NCBI GenBank assembly: GCA_020086605.1
Contig: JACBWW010000004.1
Location: 7,821,382 to 7,885,381 of the forward strand
Direction of reading: 5' to 3'
Source of the DNA: Lanius collurio
Taxonomy: Eukaryota; Chordata; Aves; Passeriformes; Laniidae
DNA: 64,000 bases
The position numbers and the translations under genes were made by a program. The notes under the pieces were generated by a model. It had not been told where the DNA came from. It was given only the letters and a program-made list of their open reading frames with translations, and did no database searches. Shown piece by piece: positions 44,996-57,080 of the stretch (positions are counted from its first letter, which is position 1; the number at the start of each line of letters is the position of its first letter).

Positions 44996-46886
44996 TCTGT
45001 AATCAAAAGAGAGATGATCATCTGCAGGTAGGCTGTTCAGAGTCTTTGAAAAGAAGAAGCAGAATACTCTGCCAAGGCTTTAAATGACAGAAGAGCTCCA
45101 CAAGCTGGGATAAGACCAATGGATAATACAGTGCCCATAGCAAGTAGGGGAAGAAGATGTTAGTATTTCTTTTCTTATAAAACAAGAACCCTCCAAACCC
45201 TGAAAAAAACCCAAAACACCTCCAACCCTCAATTTTTGTCGTGAAAACTCTGTTCTCTCTTCCATACTCAGTGGTAGGAAAAAAAACAGTGTTTGCCCTC
45301 AGAACAATGGCTTTTGTGTAAATAGCCTTAAACTTGTGCAATCCAGAAACCTTGAATATTTTGGAAGCTAATTTTTTGAGTCTTTTCTCTGTGAGAAACA
45401 AAGACTACCCCAGAGAGAGGTGGTTTGACCAGAGTCCTTTCAAAATAACTGCTAAGTAGGGCTAGAAAGAGGATAACACAGTTACCTCATTATTTAGGAT
45501 TGATTAATTATAGGGATAGGTACTTGTTTCATCATTATTTAGGAGTGTACAGACTTATACATCTGCTTTTCAAGAGAAAAATCAAAATGTCTTTGTTTTG
45601 TATTTTAATGGTTGTGTCTGGAAGTGAGTAAAAGTACCCCAAAATCAGAATGTAGGAGTATTTTCAATTTTCTATATTTTAAGGGTGTCAGCATTAAAGT
45701 TTTGACAATGTAATTCCTTTTTTTCCTTCATTTTTTTTTTAAATTATATTTCTTCAACTAGAGAGGGGTTAAAATCCAAGACAATGTTGGCATAAGATCA
45801 AATGGGTATCAATTGGTTGTAAACATATCTAGGACAGAAACAGAAGATTCATAACTGGCAGAGCACTGAAGTTCTGGAACAGTTTTCAGATAAGAGCAAT
45901 GAAGGGTAAAAAAAAATTCTAATGGGTTTAAACAAAGAGCTTGATAAATTTATTATCAGAACTATATGACATGGTTGCCTCCATTAGGCATAAACTGGAC
46001 CTCATTACACAGGAGTTATTTTCTATTTTTGTTTTTCCAAAGAAATTATGCAAGGAGCAGTCTTTGCTGCAAAAATACAACACATTGCAAAATACCCTAA
46101 GTAAATAAAAACCAAAGTAATCTAAAATCAGCTCTTACCTGTATCTGACATCAATAACCTTTAGATAAAAGACAGAAACTGGTATTATATCCAAGTGCAG
46201 GCCCCCCAGTTTTGACCTTTTTTACTTATTTTCTCAAATAAGGCAGATTTCAGACATTAATTTTATTCCATCTCTATTCAAAGCAGACATGAGCAAAAAC
46301 ATTGGCTGAATGTACTGTTATTCATTTTAGGGTCAGTATCTCATCCTCCCTGGACAGCTTTACACATAATAAAAGAACTAACATCCAGCAGAGTTGAAAG
46401 CCTGCAATAGATCAAGGATCAGGCTCACAGTTTTAGAATCTGTGCCTCAGCAAAGCATCTGTTTAACCCTACATATGCACTTCATTCCAGTTGAAGCATA
46501 TGCCTAAATATTAATATGATTGCAGACAGACTTCAGTGCATGCTCAAAGTTAAGATCACATCTAATTGCTTTATCAAATTGAAACCCTGCTTAATCTACA
46601 GGATGCACAGGCTATTAATGGATGATGCTATTTGAATAATCATCAATACAATGTTGTCCATTATTTTGATTTATGTATTGAAGCTTCCATTATAAGCAAG
46701 TATCTCAGAAATACTGTGTGAAGTTAACAGTACTATTATTAAGCCAACCACTTATAAATAAAAGGAAAAGAAAAATAACTAAGAGGAAAAGGAATAAAAG
46801 ATAGAGACTTTCAGAATAAACATCACTATTATGTTCACTGTAACACAGTAGACATTAAACTATATCAGGTGCCCAGTCTTTTCATT
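44996..46886. other. Unique non-coding sequence, gene-free
   Basis: Contains a 13-base direct repeat (tcattatttagga at 45487 and 45532, 45-bp period). The 127-codon minus frame at 45018-45401 has no domain. Nothing else recognised. Confidence 0.6.
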
Positions 46887-46914
46887 AAATAATGAATAAA
46901 AAATAATGAATAAA
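46887..46914. repeat. Tandem duplication, 14-bp unit x2
   Basis: aaataatgaataaa occurs twice head to tail with no mismatch. Confidence 0.9.
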
Positions 46915-48042
46915 AACTAAAGTACAATATTACACACATTGTTCTTACCCATTATTATCTAATGATGTTCCATTCTTCTTAATTCAAGCATTTCTGGTCT
47001 TGAGTGCTTAACCATCCTACTCTCAGTTGTATCCCTGTTAGCATTGTTTTCCTACAGACAGTTTGTTACGGGATTCAACCAAAATTATATCCTCTGCTAG
47101 TAGGATTTTTTTTTTTCTTCTGCTTGCCATTCCATTACAAATTTCATAATACTAATTTAAATGCACCTAACATGTTCACTTTATATTCCAGATAACTGTT
47201 TTGACTGATTTTACTCACTGGGAAGAACAATTTTGGCTTTGTTATTTTTTTTAAATCTTCCTACATTTTTGTAGACTGATTCTTTTTTCTCTCTTATGTA
47301 CTATCTGATGTATATCCTGAAACATTTGCGATCAAGTTTTGAAACAGCAGGTGTCAAATTCTCAGACTGAGTATAATAATCACAATAATTTGAAGAAAAA
47401 CATTGAGCCTCATGGAACTGGTAATAAAGTCAGAGAACTAAATGTGTCATTTTTCAAGGGATGATGCTATTTTCAAATAAATGCTTAATGAACCCAGATC
47501 TTGCATTTTTCTTTCACATGATATTATGCTTCATAGACATTCAGAATAATTTTATTTCTATTGTAACTTTTTCACTTTAACAGCATACAGTCCATCAGCA
47601 AATAAAAAAGGTATACATTGCCTTAGAGTTATAGAAATAAGGTCTCTTAAACACTCATTGCAATAACTTTTACATTTGCCATGAACATTTCTAATACACA
47701 GAAATAATTATCAATAAAAGTACTGAGATGAGGGTTATGGATCAATTATTTGCATATATTTTAATTTTGAAAATGGATTTTGCTGTTGAAGATAACATTA
47801 GTGCTTCTGTTAGGGAACAGTTTTATAATTAGGCGAATACTGTACCATAAAATACTCATCACCATAGCAATGGTTTTTCATGGGGCATAAGTAAGTTGAT
47901 AACAGAGGCAATATATTTACTACAGAGACTATTGTGGTTGAATAATGTAAAGTTATAACTTCTAGTAAAGCACCTACTAACATAAGAAATCATGGCACAG
48001 TCACACTACATATTGACATTAAGAGTAATTTTAATGAAAGGC
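46915..48042. other. Unique AT-rich non-coding sequence
   Basis: AT-rich with a short T run near 47106. No gene or repeat family recognised. Confidence 0.6.
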
Positions 48043-48105
48043 ATTAATATTTTATATAGCACCCTCCATACAAAGTATAATAACATCTCAGAGTCTTACA
48101 GTGTA
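48043..48105 (-). repeat. Ancient SINE/LINE-type 3' tail
   Basis: The plus strand reads ATTAATATTTTATATAGCAC, then CCTCCATACAAAG, then ACATCTCAGAGTCTTACAG. This is the reverse complement of the same tail pattern found at 960-1052 (CTTTGAGAT...ATGGAAGGTGCTATATAAAATATTAAT). The element therefore lies on the minus strand with its 3' end near 48043. The body beyond 48105 is not recognised. Confidence 0.55.
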
Positions 48106-49242
48106 ATGTCTCATATGCTGCATCTCATCTTGAAGGGTCATGTGTGTGCATGTGTATAGGAATCACTTCAACCACTCCTGAAATTCCTTTATTTATTCAT
48201 ATGTAGTGTTCTCATGTTAACCATTTCAGTATCTGAATTACTACAAATATCTGGAGAGCAGAACAAAACATTTTTAAAAACAGATTGCATCCCTAAACAA
48301 CATTTGAATTCTGAGAGCAAAAAAGTTAGTCTATCCAACTGAGCTCCAGAGCAGAAATTCAGGTAGGTAAAATGCAATTATCTCAATTTGATATCAGGCA
48401 TAACACTGGGTATGATATTGTGGAAATTACTACAAGGCCTTTAATGAAGATAAATAGCCCAAAACTTTGTATTATTTCTCCTTTTGACATTTCCTATAGC
48501 ACAGTCTACAGAAAACTCAGCTTTGTTTCTGACTTGAAGTAATGGTACCATCTTCTAAGGCACAAACTGGCTGCTTTTCCCCAATCAGTTCTCCCATCTG
48601 AGGATTAACACATGCCTGCTCTGCTGAATTTGTGGTAACAGACCCCCTGTAAGGGGAAGACGACAGAGAAATAAATGTTTGTTTTGTACAAGTACTTAGA
48701 GACTTACCTGTTCTAGAGAGCAAGGAGAGCAATGCACATGAACATTTGTGAGGGGTACAAATAAGGACAGCAGAGCCTCTCCCACTGAGCTAAAATAGAC
48801 CAGTATCATTAAATACTGGCAAGCAGAAATAACAGCGGCCCTAAATCAAGACTTCATCACAAGCTTCATGCCTGTGAGTCCTACCACTGAAGTCAGTGGA
48901 ACTTAACTGTTCAGGGGTAATATTCATGGGCATTTGCTTATAAAATGGCTTCAGGCATGGCCAGTAACAGATGCAGAATATTTCTGGTGCTATTTCATCT
49001 CAATGTAAACTCAATGCTTCCATACATATTTCACCTAATCATAACAAGACTTACAATAGTTATTTCTTACACAACAGTTAGATTAAATCTCTTGCTGGTG
49101 ACTGGGCTGTATTTGTATGAATGTTTTCTTCTCTTTTCATGAAATACAATCAATGGCATATTTTGGAGAGGATAAAGACTGAGGCTTGCTCTATGGGCAA
49201 AGCATTTGTGATGATGTCCATTCAGTTGAATAATACAGTTTC
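48106..49242. other. Unique non-coding sequence with one ancient-repeat scrap
   Basis: At 48876-48920, GAGTCCTACCACTGAAGTCA followed by GTGGAACTTAACTG resembles the AAGTCAATGGAACTTACT family of old amniote repeats. Otherwise nothing is recognised. Confidence 0.45.
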
Positions 49243-49263
49243 TTTTTTTTTTTTTTTTTTTTT
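49243..49263. repeat. Poly(T) tract, 21 bases
   Basis: Uninterrupted T run after CAGTTTC. On the minus strand it would be an A-tail, but no retroposed body is recognised on that side. Confidence 0.95.
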
Positions 49264-49579
49264 CTAAAATAGCACTGGATTATATGGAGAACTCTTGAAT
49301 TAGAATTTGAAAATAAAATAATTCTGAGATAGGATAGAAAGCTCTGATAGCAGGAGTTATCATCTGTTGTTCAAAGCATTCCATCCTCAGTAATATGTAG
49401 TAAGATGATGTCTGTTGTGAGACTGAAGTCACTGAGAACTGAGGTTACTTGGTAACAGGTCAGTATGAGCTTTCCACCTTTCAAGTCTTCTGAGAGCATC
49501 TTTTCATTATGCCTGGTTTGAAAATTATTTTATACCTGTGATTTCACTGAATCCCAAAATACTTGGGTGCATTCTATAG
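49264..49579. other. Unique non-coding sequence, nothing recognised
   Basis: Lies between the poly(T) tract and a CR1 fragment. CTGAATCCCAAAATACTTGG just before the CR1 fragment is not CR1. Confidence 0.5.
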
Positions 49580-49800
49580 CTTACTATCTTTCTTATATTG
49601 TGGCACCCCAAACTGCCCCCAGCACCCGAGGTGAGGCTGCCCCAGTGCAGAGCAGAGCAGGACAATCCCCTCCTGTGCCTGGCTGGCGATGCTGTGCCTG
49701 ATGCACCCCAGGACAGGGATGGCCATCCTGGCTGCCAGGGCACTGCTGACTTGGGTTCAACTTTCTGTCAACCAGGAGGCCCAGATTTCTGTTGTAGGTG
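49580..49800 (-). mobile_element. CR1 LINE internal fragment (ORF2), both ends missing
   Basis: On the minus strand the translation runs LLVDRKLNPSQQ, then after a frame change ALAARMAIPVLGCIRHSIAS, QEGIVLLCSAL and GQFGVPQYKK. This parallels CR1 ORF2 ([61 protein letters not shown]). It is GC-richer than its surroundings. The 3' part of ORF2 and the terminal ATTCTATG repeats are absent, so this is an internal remnant rather than a simple 5'-truncated insertion. Confidence 0.85.
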
Positions 49801-52525
49801 CACAAAAACTTTAAATTATGGAACATGGTTTCCCTTGAAATTACCTGCAAGGAGATTTTAAGCTACTGTGTTTCAGTTTTGCTTAAGTTAATTTAAATTT
49901 TTTATAGAGTGGGAGGGTTTGAGGCTTGTTTAGAACCTGTGCTAGGAACGCACTTGCAAAATATCATTGAGAAAGGAGTGGACTTGTTTCAAAAGGAGAG
50001 AACTAGTTGTGTATTGCATTTCTCTTCCTGTGTTTCTAAATCCCTTATATTCAAAATGAAACAAAGGATGGAGCCAATTTCTCCCATGTTGGTTTTTTTT
50101 ATATATTGGCAAAACAATATTGGATGCATAAGAGATTCTTGGAGCAGGAGTCACATGAGGAATCCAGGCCTACCATGGCTAATGGATTTTTTAGAAAGAA
50201 ACACACTAATGTAAATTGTCTCAGATAATTCTTTAAGCATTCTATTTAGAAGACAGGAAATCACACAAGAGTTTTTACAGCATACCACATAAGCAGGCTG
50301 ACATTCTAAAAAAGATGTGGTTTGTTTCAGCCCTGTGCCTTTTTATTATCACATCTTATTACATTATGGTTTCAGATAAAAATCACACCTTGGGCATTTG
50401 AATACACTCAGTTTCACCTCCTCCCTCACAGGTGTCCCTCGAGGTGCATTGTTATGTTACAGTATCACACTGCTTGTCATATCTTATTGCTTACTTGCAG
50501 ATTGTGGTAATATTTTGAATACTGACAGAGTGGGCACAGCCTCTGAGCATCAGCACCAGTTTGCACTAATGTAATGTGCCACTGCACCAGTCCTAAAGAC
50601 TACAAAAGCAAAAAAAAAAATCTGCAAAAACCTACTGAAGACATGTTGCCCACTCTGCAGTATGTATCAATTGATCTATTTTTGGTATGACTGTGAGCAT
50701 CATCCCTGTAACCTTGATGCTACTGCTGAGGAAACAGTATGGACTGCATGAAAAACTTTTGGATTCATCAGCTGTTAGGGTTCAGTGCACTCACTGACAG
50801 AATCTCAGCCATTCTGCTGTGAGGCTGCTGGGGCTGGAGAAACAGTGCCAGTATAGGAGGGAGAAGGTGTGATCCACATCTGTGAGCAGCAACCCAGAAT
50901 TTGAAACTGAGGTTTCTCTGCATTGAGCGAGGGGAAAGAGTCAATTTCCACTACTTGCTGGGAAGGCCACACTAAAGGGGTGCTGTGGTGGAGGTGGTGT
51001 TGGGGAATATTGCCTGCTGTTGGTTAGTAGGTTTGAAGAGGTGAGATTTCAGAAGGAAATCAGAGATCTGGGATATGAAGGAAAGTACAAAAAAAAGAGG
51101 AACTATAACAATCTCTCCTGTAATTCAGGTACTTTATGCCAAGTGAAAGAACATGATGATACATGCAAAAATGTCAGAACAATGAAAAGAAGAACTAAAA
51201 CTAAGAATTTCCTGCTGAAGAAATGACAGACACCAATATTAAAGACTCCCTCTTGAATTTGGGTATAGAAGATGCTGCAACAGTTGAAAGGGAAGTAGAA
51301 ATATGTAATGGGGAAAGACTGGCAGCAGCATCCTTATTGGGGATATCTGGGACGTGTCCTTTGTGTTGGCACTCTCCTGTGGACAAAGGCCTGGTGACCA
51401 TGGTGTCAATGTCTCCAACCAGTAGAAGCCATCAGATCTGGGATAGCAAACACAGGAGTATCCAGATCCAGGAGTGTTGTACCTAGGTAAGTATAACACA
51501 ACCTTAGTGACCTATGTGACAGCCTGGACATGTGGCTGCAATTTAAAAGGTGATGAGGATTGTCTCAGTGATTTTAAGGGTCTTTTCAGGCTTCAGAGCA
51601 GTCTAGGAGCAAGAAGATTGCAGAAGTGCTTAAAATGGTACAGTCATAACCAAGATGGACTTCAAATGTGTAAATGCTGGCAACAGCAGGGGAAGTGTGA
51701 TGGAAAAGATCACTTCAAATGAGCACTTTAGGGGCATTAAAAAGCAGCTTCTATGGGGCAGGAAAGAGGAAAGGCTTTCAATTAGAAAAAAAAAAAAGAG
51801 AAGTTGTCTGTCAAATCATAAGTACATTAATGGGTTTTGCATTATTAAAAAAATCAAGTTTTGAAAACGGATCAAATTTGCATACATTTTTCATTCAATA
51901 ATTTCAAGCTAGTCTAGTGAATAAAAATGAGACTGACAAAGTCAACAAACTCTAGCTAAAGTAGAAAGTTATGCAGCTTATAAAAGAATGGTTGATAGAA
52001 TGACCACATAGCTGGGACATGTGTGATTATTTTCTTTCTAGAACTTCAGAAATTGATTTCTACTTTTGATTCTACAATTGCAGTTGTTAGAAGATCCACC
52101 AATGGATGAGCTATCATGGAGAAGGACATGGTCTGGTTCACAGAGTACAGTAGAGATTTAGCTACATAGCTCCCAATTAATGCTGAAGGAGTTGTTCTAT
52201 TGGCTCTTCTGGGATAGCAAGTATAAACACAAGAAAAATCTCAATGTAAAAAGCATGATTTGCTTTTGTCTGGCTTTGCACACATATCCACAGTCATTTT
52301 GAGTTTGATTTTACTATGCTAATCTTTGTTACATTATATCTCTTTTTTTCATAATCAATAGAATTCAAATATGTACATTTTCATCTCTCTGTGGTTTGAT
52401 TTGTTTAAAAATAAACTTGGCACACTTCAACCATCCTGGTTATATTCGAGAGAGGAAGTAGTGACAGTGGTGACTGTGGAAATTTGAGCAGGTGATGGGG
52501 GCCCTGTAGCCATCCTAGCCTCAGG
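49801..52525. other. Unique non-coding sequence, gene-free
   Basis: The 101-codon plus frame at 49909-50214 and the 87-codon ATG frame at 51223-51486 have no domain. The latter's stop codon TAG is followed directly by GTAAGT, a strong donor-like match. No repeat family recognised. Confidence 0.5.
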
Positions 52526-52638
52526 TTTTACTGAATTTTACTGAATCTTGTGACATGAGTATGGGTATGGGTATGAGTATGACTCTCGTGGGCATGAGTA
52601 TCTTTCTCTATTGAGTAAGATATCTTTCTATCTTTCTC
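52526..52638. repeat. Cluster of short tandem repeats
   Basis: Three different tandem units sit in about 110 bp: ttttactgaa x2 (52526-52545); GTATGG x2 then GTATGA x2 (52559-52582); and ATCTTTCT-type units at 52600-52637. They are old, imperfect slippage products. Confidence 0.85.
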
Positions 52639-55600
52639 CTGCTCCTGTTCTTAATGAGGAAATGGAGTCCACATGACTGCACTGCTAGCTCTCTACAAAT
52701 TTAGGGCAACTCTAAGTCATTGAACAGTTTGTTAACTTCAGCCAGCTTTATCCATTCATCTTGCATGAAAGGCACCCATACATGCCACAGTGGTGTATTT
52801 TGTTTTAGATTTAAGTGCTGTCAATGCCCATGCAAACAGCAAGCAGCTAAGGGCCCCTAATGCTCAGAGAGCTTGCTGCTGCCCAGACCTTGGGAGGCTT
52901 AGGTAGGTAGGCAGCTCAACCAATGTGAGATGTGGGACTTCAGAGGGCAGACACAGCCCTTCTGCCATTAATCAGAAGGCAGAAATTAACACGGCCCCAC
53001 AAAGTTTAACCTGCTTGGCAACAGTGCTTGAGGCAGGAACAAAGGTTCACCTGTACTGTTGGGATCTGTCTTGGCACTGTTATGTACTTCCAATTGTGGG
53101 ACATCGTTTGAGTCTATCTGAAAGGGCAAGAAGGTGGCTCAGACCCTGCCTAGAAGAAAAAACCAAAATTGTTGTCATTGTAAAAGCCCCTTCTTTCATT
53201 ATTTTTATTTTTTCCCTCTCAATCATATACTGGCATTGTTTTTTATTCCCCCATTTTTGGGTCACACATGTCTGCAGGCCACAGAGAGTTGAGAAGCAGC
53301 CTGGGAGATGAAGAGCTTATGGAAATGAGCTCTCTTCCTCCTCCTCATGCAGACTGCTAATCCTGATTCAACAAGATTTTTAATTCCCCGTCCGTGGCTG
53401 TGCAAACAATTTGCTGATCCCCAGGAGTTGCTCCAATCCAAGGCTGGAGTAACTCTCAGGTGCAGCTGTGAACAGGATTTTGGCTAAAGTCAAGTTCATA
53501 AATATTTGCCTAATAAACCAGACTCTTTAAGCACCAAATAAAACAAGCCCAGGCTGGGGAGGAGGTGGGGAGAAGCAGAAGGATGGAGGGAAAAATACCC
53601 CTAAGTTTTTCAACACTCATTTAAATACTTTTCCGTACTGCTGATATTTTATGTAACACTGGCTTTATTTATGTATTTATGTATTTTGCTTTGATGGGGG
53701 ATTATTTTTCTCACTGCAGTTTTCTTTTGATTGATGCAGTGTGCCTGCTCACTTTCAGATATGGTTGGAGAAGAAGCAGCATAAGTTGGGTGACTGTATT
53801 TAAAATGGGTAATACCGAATGGTTTTAAACTTTAATATTTCATATAGACATTTAGTTTCACAAGTAATTTATTTTCTGAGATGCAAGTTTCTGCCTGGAC
53901 AGTGTTGATTTTGAGTAACTTGATGTTTATTTCCCACCTCTGCATATCAATATTATTTGGACAATGCAGTTTCAAAATACCTTATTGTCATTGTATTCTT
54001 TAATAGTCATTAAGGAAATAAAGTGAACTCCTTTATATCAAGATATTGTTTTATTCCTTGTGGTGCTTTTAACCAATGTATTCTTCAACAAGAAAAACAG
54101 CAGCCTGTATTATATGAGACAGCTCTGTTAATCATGAAAACATAAGATATAAAATGGAATAATTTGTAAAATTGTGAATGTTTCCCAGTTAAAATATATA
54201 CAACTTGTGTCAGAATAACAGCTGATATAAATGAACATTCTTCCATCAAATTTAAATCATCTTTGCTAATTTACATCCATTGAGAATCCTTCCCTTCCCT
54301 GCTGTAATTTTTTTTTTAATCTGGCAAACAAAAACTCTCATTTTAAATCAGATGCCTCTGAAAGTTACAATCTTAGTAAAAAGAAAAACAAGCAAACAAA
54401 ATTCCTCACTTCAAGTCCTTGAAGAGAGTTGACATCTCTCTTTGATTGCAGTATATTTAATTGAACTTCTGAGTGATTCTTCAGAAAAGAACAGACCAAG
54501 CATATTTAGATTTGTCACTGAGTTACTTCTTTTTGAAGACAAATCTCAGCAGGTTTTGAACCAGGACAAAAAAAAACAGAGGTTGAATTTAATGAGTCTT
54601 ATTGTACTAATATTTTTTTAAGAGAGATGAGGAGTATTTAACTCTAGCAAAAATATGACTGTAAATCAAAAGTGTCCAGAACTTTATTCATCAACATTAT
54701 GCCACCAAATAGATGTGCCTAGAAAAAGATTTATTTAATGATATTACAGAAGTGCTGGGAGAAGAAATATATGCTTCCAACACTTATATCTGTTACATTT
54801 AAACCTTGATTATGCATGCTTAATATTTCCAATTCTTTTGAGTTTAAATTTCAAATAGATATAGAAATTGGGATGTCAGCTGCCTCAACATGGACTAGAT
54901 CATTGATGGTACTTAGCATGCATAATATTGCTTTTCAAAAATTAACATTGTTTTATTAGAGCTGGAGATATTAAATAGGCATTAGTCAACATCTCTTAGT
55001 TTTAGCTAGAAGGAATATTGTGTTTTATTTAAAAAATAAAAAAAACTATTACTGGTGATTGAACTTTTATTGTTGTTTGACTTTGGTGTCTTTGGGAAAA
55101 AAAGTGATTCTTGAACCTGGTCTAGTAATGAATAGTGGTTTTCATAGAAATCTAAGTAAAGAGAAGTCAGGTTATATCTGCCTAATTCCTGCCATGACTT
55201 CGAGGACTTGGTAAAAGCTTGAGGTTAATATGAGTTCATATCTTTCAATAGTGTAAATATGATCTGTAATGTTTTAATGGTCACGTGATTCTCTGAGAAA
55301 ACCTTCACCAACACCAAATTGGTGATTCATGGAATAAAACTATAGATAAAAGACACAATACATACCGTACTTACATAGAAATAACATAGCTCATGATTGT
55401 AAATGGTAAAATACTTAACAGAAATCTGTAGAAATCCTAGCACTCATAACATGAATTCAAGAGTTGGGGTTTTTTTCAAAGGAAAATATTTTATTTTTTT
55501 CTTTCTGAAAGAATGTGACTGTGAAAGTCACCTTCCTTGTGACTAGTGACTCTCAGTTCTCGAGCTGATGTAATTGTAGAACAGGCTGCAAGAAGCAAAA

Positions 55601-55904
55601 TGCAGACCTGTTGATTTCTTCTCTGGTAATTTATGAGGCCAAACTTTTCATGCATCAATAAATAGAACAGTTCCTGCTAAGTCACATGAGCAAAATGAAT
55701 GAGACTTGGCCTTCCATTAATGAAAGATGTCACATTAAGTAGCGTAAAATATGTGGCAGGGAGCTTGAAATTCATGGGACCATATGGAGCAATGAACACA
55801 TTGCAAATATCTCTTCCCAGGTTCCTGCTTTGATGCTGATTCTGTATCTTTTTTATAATCAGAATTGCCACATCCCTTCTGCATAAGAGAAGAGAGAGCC
55901 CCTC
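52639..55904. other. Unique non-coding sequence, possible conserved element at 53330-53530
   Basis: Positions 53330-53530 are repeat-free and complex, with TAATCCTGATTCAACAAG and TCATAAATATTTGCCTAAT blocks, the latter a MEF2/FOX-like AT core. They are candidate conserved non-coding sequence only. The 128-codon plus frame at 52925-53311 overlaps an antisense frame and has no domain. 53640-53690 has a short ATTTATGT repetition. Confidence 0.35.
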
Positions 55905-55975
55905 TGATCACCAGGCTCTCACTGCACTGATCTTCATCCAGAAGAACCCCCAAGCCTTGTTTCTCCTACATGGAG
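55905..55975 (-). mobile_element. Possible small CR1 fragment
   Basis: TGATCTTCATCCAGAAGAAC then CCCCAAGCCTTGTTTCTCC matches the CR1 ORF2 region usually reading CTTCTCATCCACAAGCACCC-CCAAGTCCTTCTC (minus-strand protein GVLLDEDQ, family LGVLVDE/D). It is short and flanked by unrecognised sequence, so tentative. If real, it comes from upstream of the part retained at 49580-49800. Confidence 0.4.
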
Positions 55976-56967
55976 GTTTGTGTTTCAGAGCTGGTGTTTC
56001 TCAGCTCAAATACCACTGAAGACTTCTGTGGAGAAGCACACTTTACTTTTTTGAGCTTCTGTGGAGAGGTGCTTGCTCCTTACTGCTTTTCTTTTTTCAG
56101 GAGTTTTTTCAGTCTGGTTTCTGACCATGGTAATCATCTCAGTAGTGAGGTTTTACCCTGAGGACTCTAATACCATTGATCCCTTTGAAGTTTACCTCAT
56201 TGTGCCTTAGTGTGTTTTGTCCTGTGTACTGGGTCTGGCTGAGATACAATTATTTTTCCCCATAGCAGCCCCCAAGTGCTGTGCTTTGCCTTTTTTAGCT
56301 AGAAAAGTGATAAACAACAGTATTTTTGCTACTGCTGAGGATTGCTCCAGCAGCATCAATGCTGTCTCTCCAACATTCCAACCTGCTAGTAGGCTGGGAG
56401 TGGGAAATCTAAATACATGTGCTGCAGCCCTGCTTCCTGGGAAGTGGCCGGACATCACCTGCTGAGGAGAAGTAGAAAATAAAATCTTTGGGTTTTTTCT
56501 TTGATTGTGGAAATATAACCTTGACGTTTACTTTACTCAACTGCCTTATCTCAATCTATAAGTTTTTTTCTATCTTATTTTCTCTATCTTTTCCAGATGA
56601 GAATGGGAAGTGATAGAGCAGCTTGTTGGGCACCTAGAATCTAGACAAGGTCAACCCACCTCACCTTGATCAATTTACTGTGCCTCTTTTGACAGTTTCG
56701 CTGCCACTGCAATGCCTACAAAGGCTATTCCAGTCTTCTCTTCCTATCCACTACCATGTTTGAATGTTTTGACCTATTTGATTTTTTTATTAATAATTAT
56801 CTTGAGGGACTGAGTGTCCTTTTTGTTTCTTCTCTTGGCCATACAAAATTAAAAGTCTTGTTGGGATTTGCTAAGTTTCTTGGTGGCTCAGGAACTGCCA
56901 TCATTCAGTCGACATTTCTAACTTCCCCCAAATCACCCTCATAATCAGACTGCATAAGGTTTAACTT
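55976..56967. other. Unique non-coding sequence, nothing recognised
   Basis: Antisense-overlapping frames at 56207-56465 (82-83 codons) lack domains. No repeats seen. Confidence 0.6.
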
Positions 56968-57080
56968 GAATCACAGAATGATATTGGTTGGAAGGTATGT
57001 CTGGAGGTTATCTGGTCCAATTTAATGGTCAAAGCTGAGCTACTTTTGATAGATTTTATTTCTCAGGGTATTGTCCTGTA
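56968..57080 (-). mobile_element. CR1 LINE 3'-end fragment
   Basis: GAATCACAGAATGATATTGG then TTGGAAGGTATGTCTGGAGG, TTATCTGGTCCAATTTAATG and CTCAGGGTATTGTCCTG. This follows the CR1 3' end in the order terminal ATTCTGTG repeat, TTGGAAGGGACCT, ATCTAGTCCAA and GCTCAGGGCCTTGTCC. Only about 110 bp of the 3' terminus is kept. Same orientation as the other CR1 pieces. Confidence 0.75.

Noticed and set aside
52925..53311. 128-codon plus-strand frame
   Set aside because: No recognised domain; the region looks like ordinary unique DNA and an antisense frame also exists.
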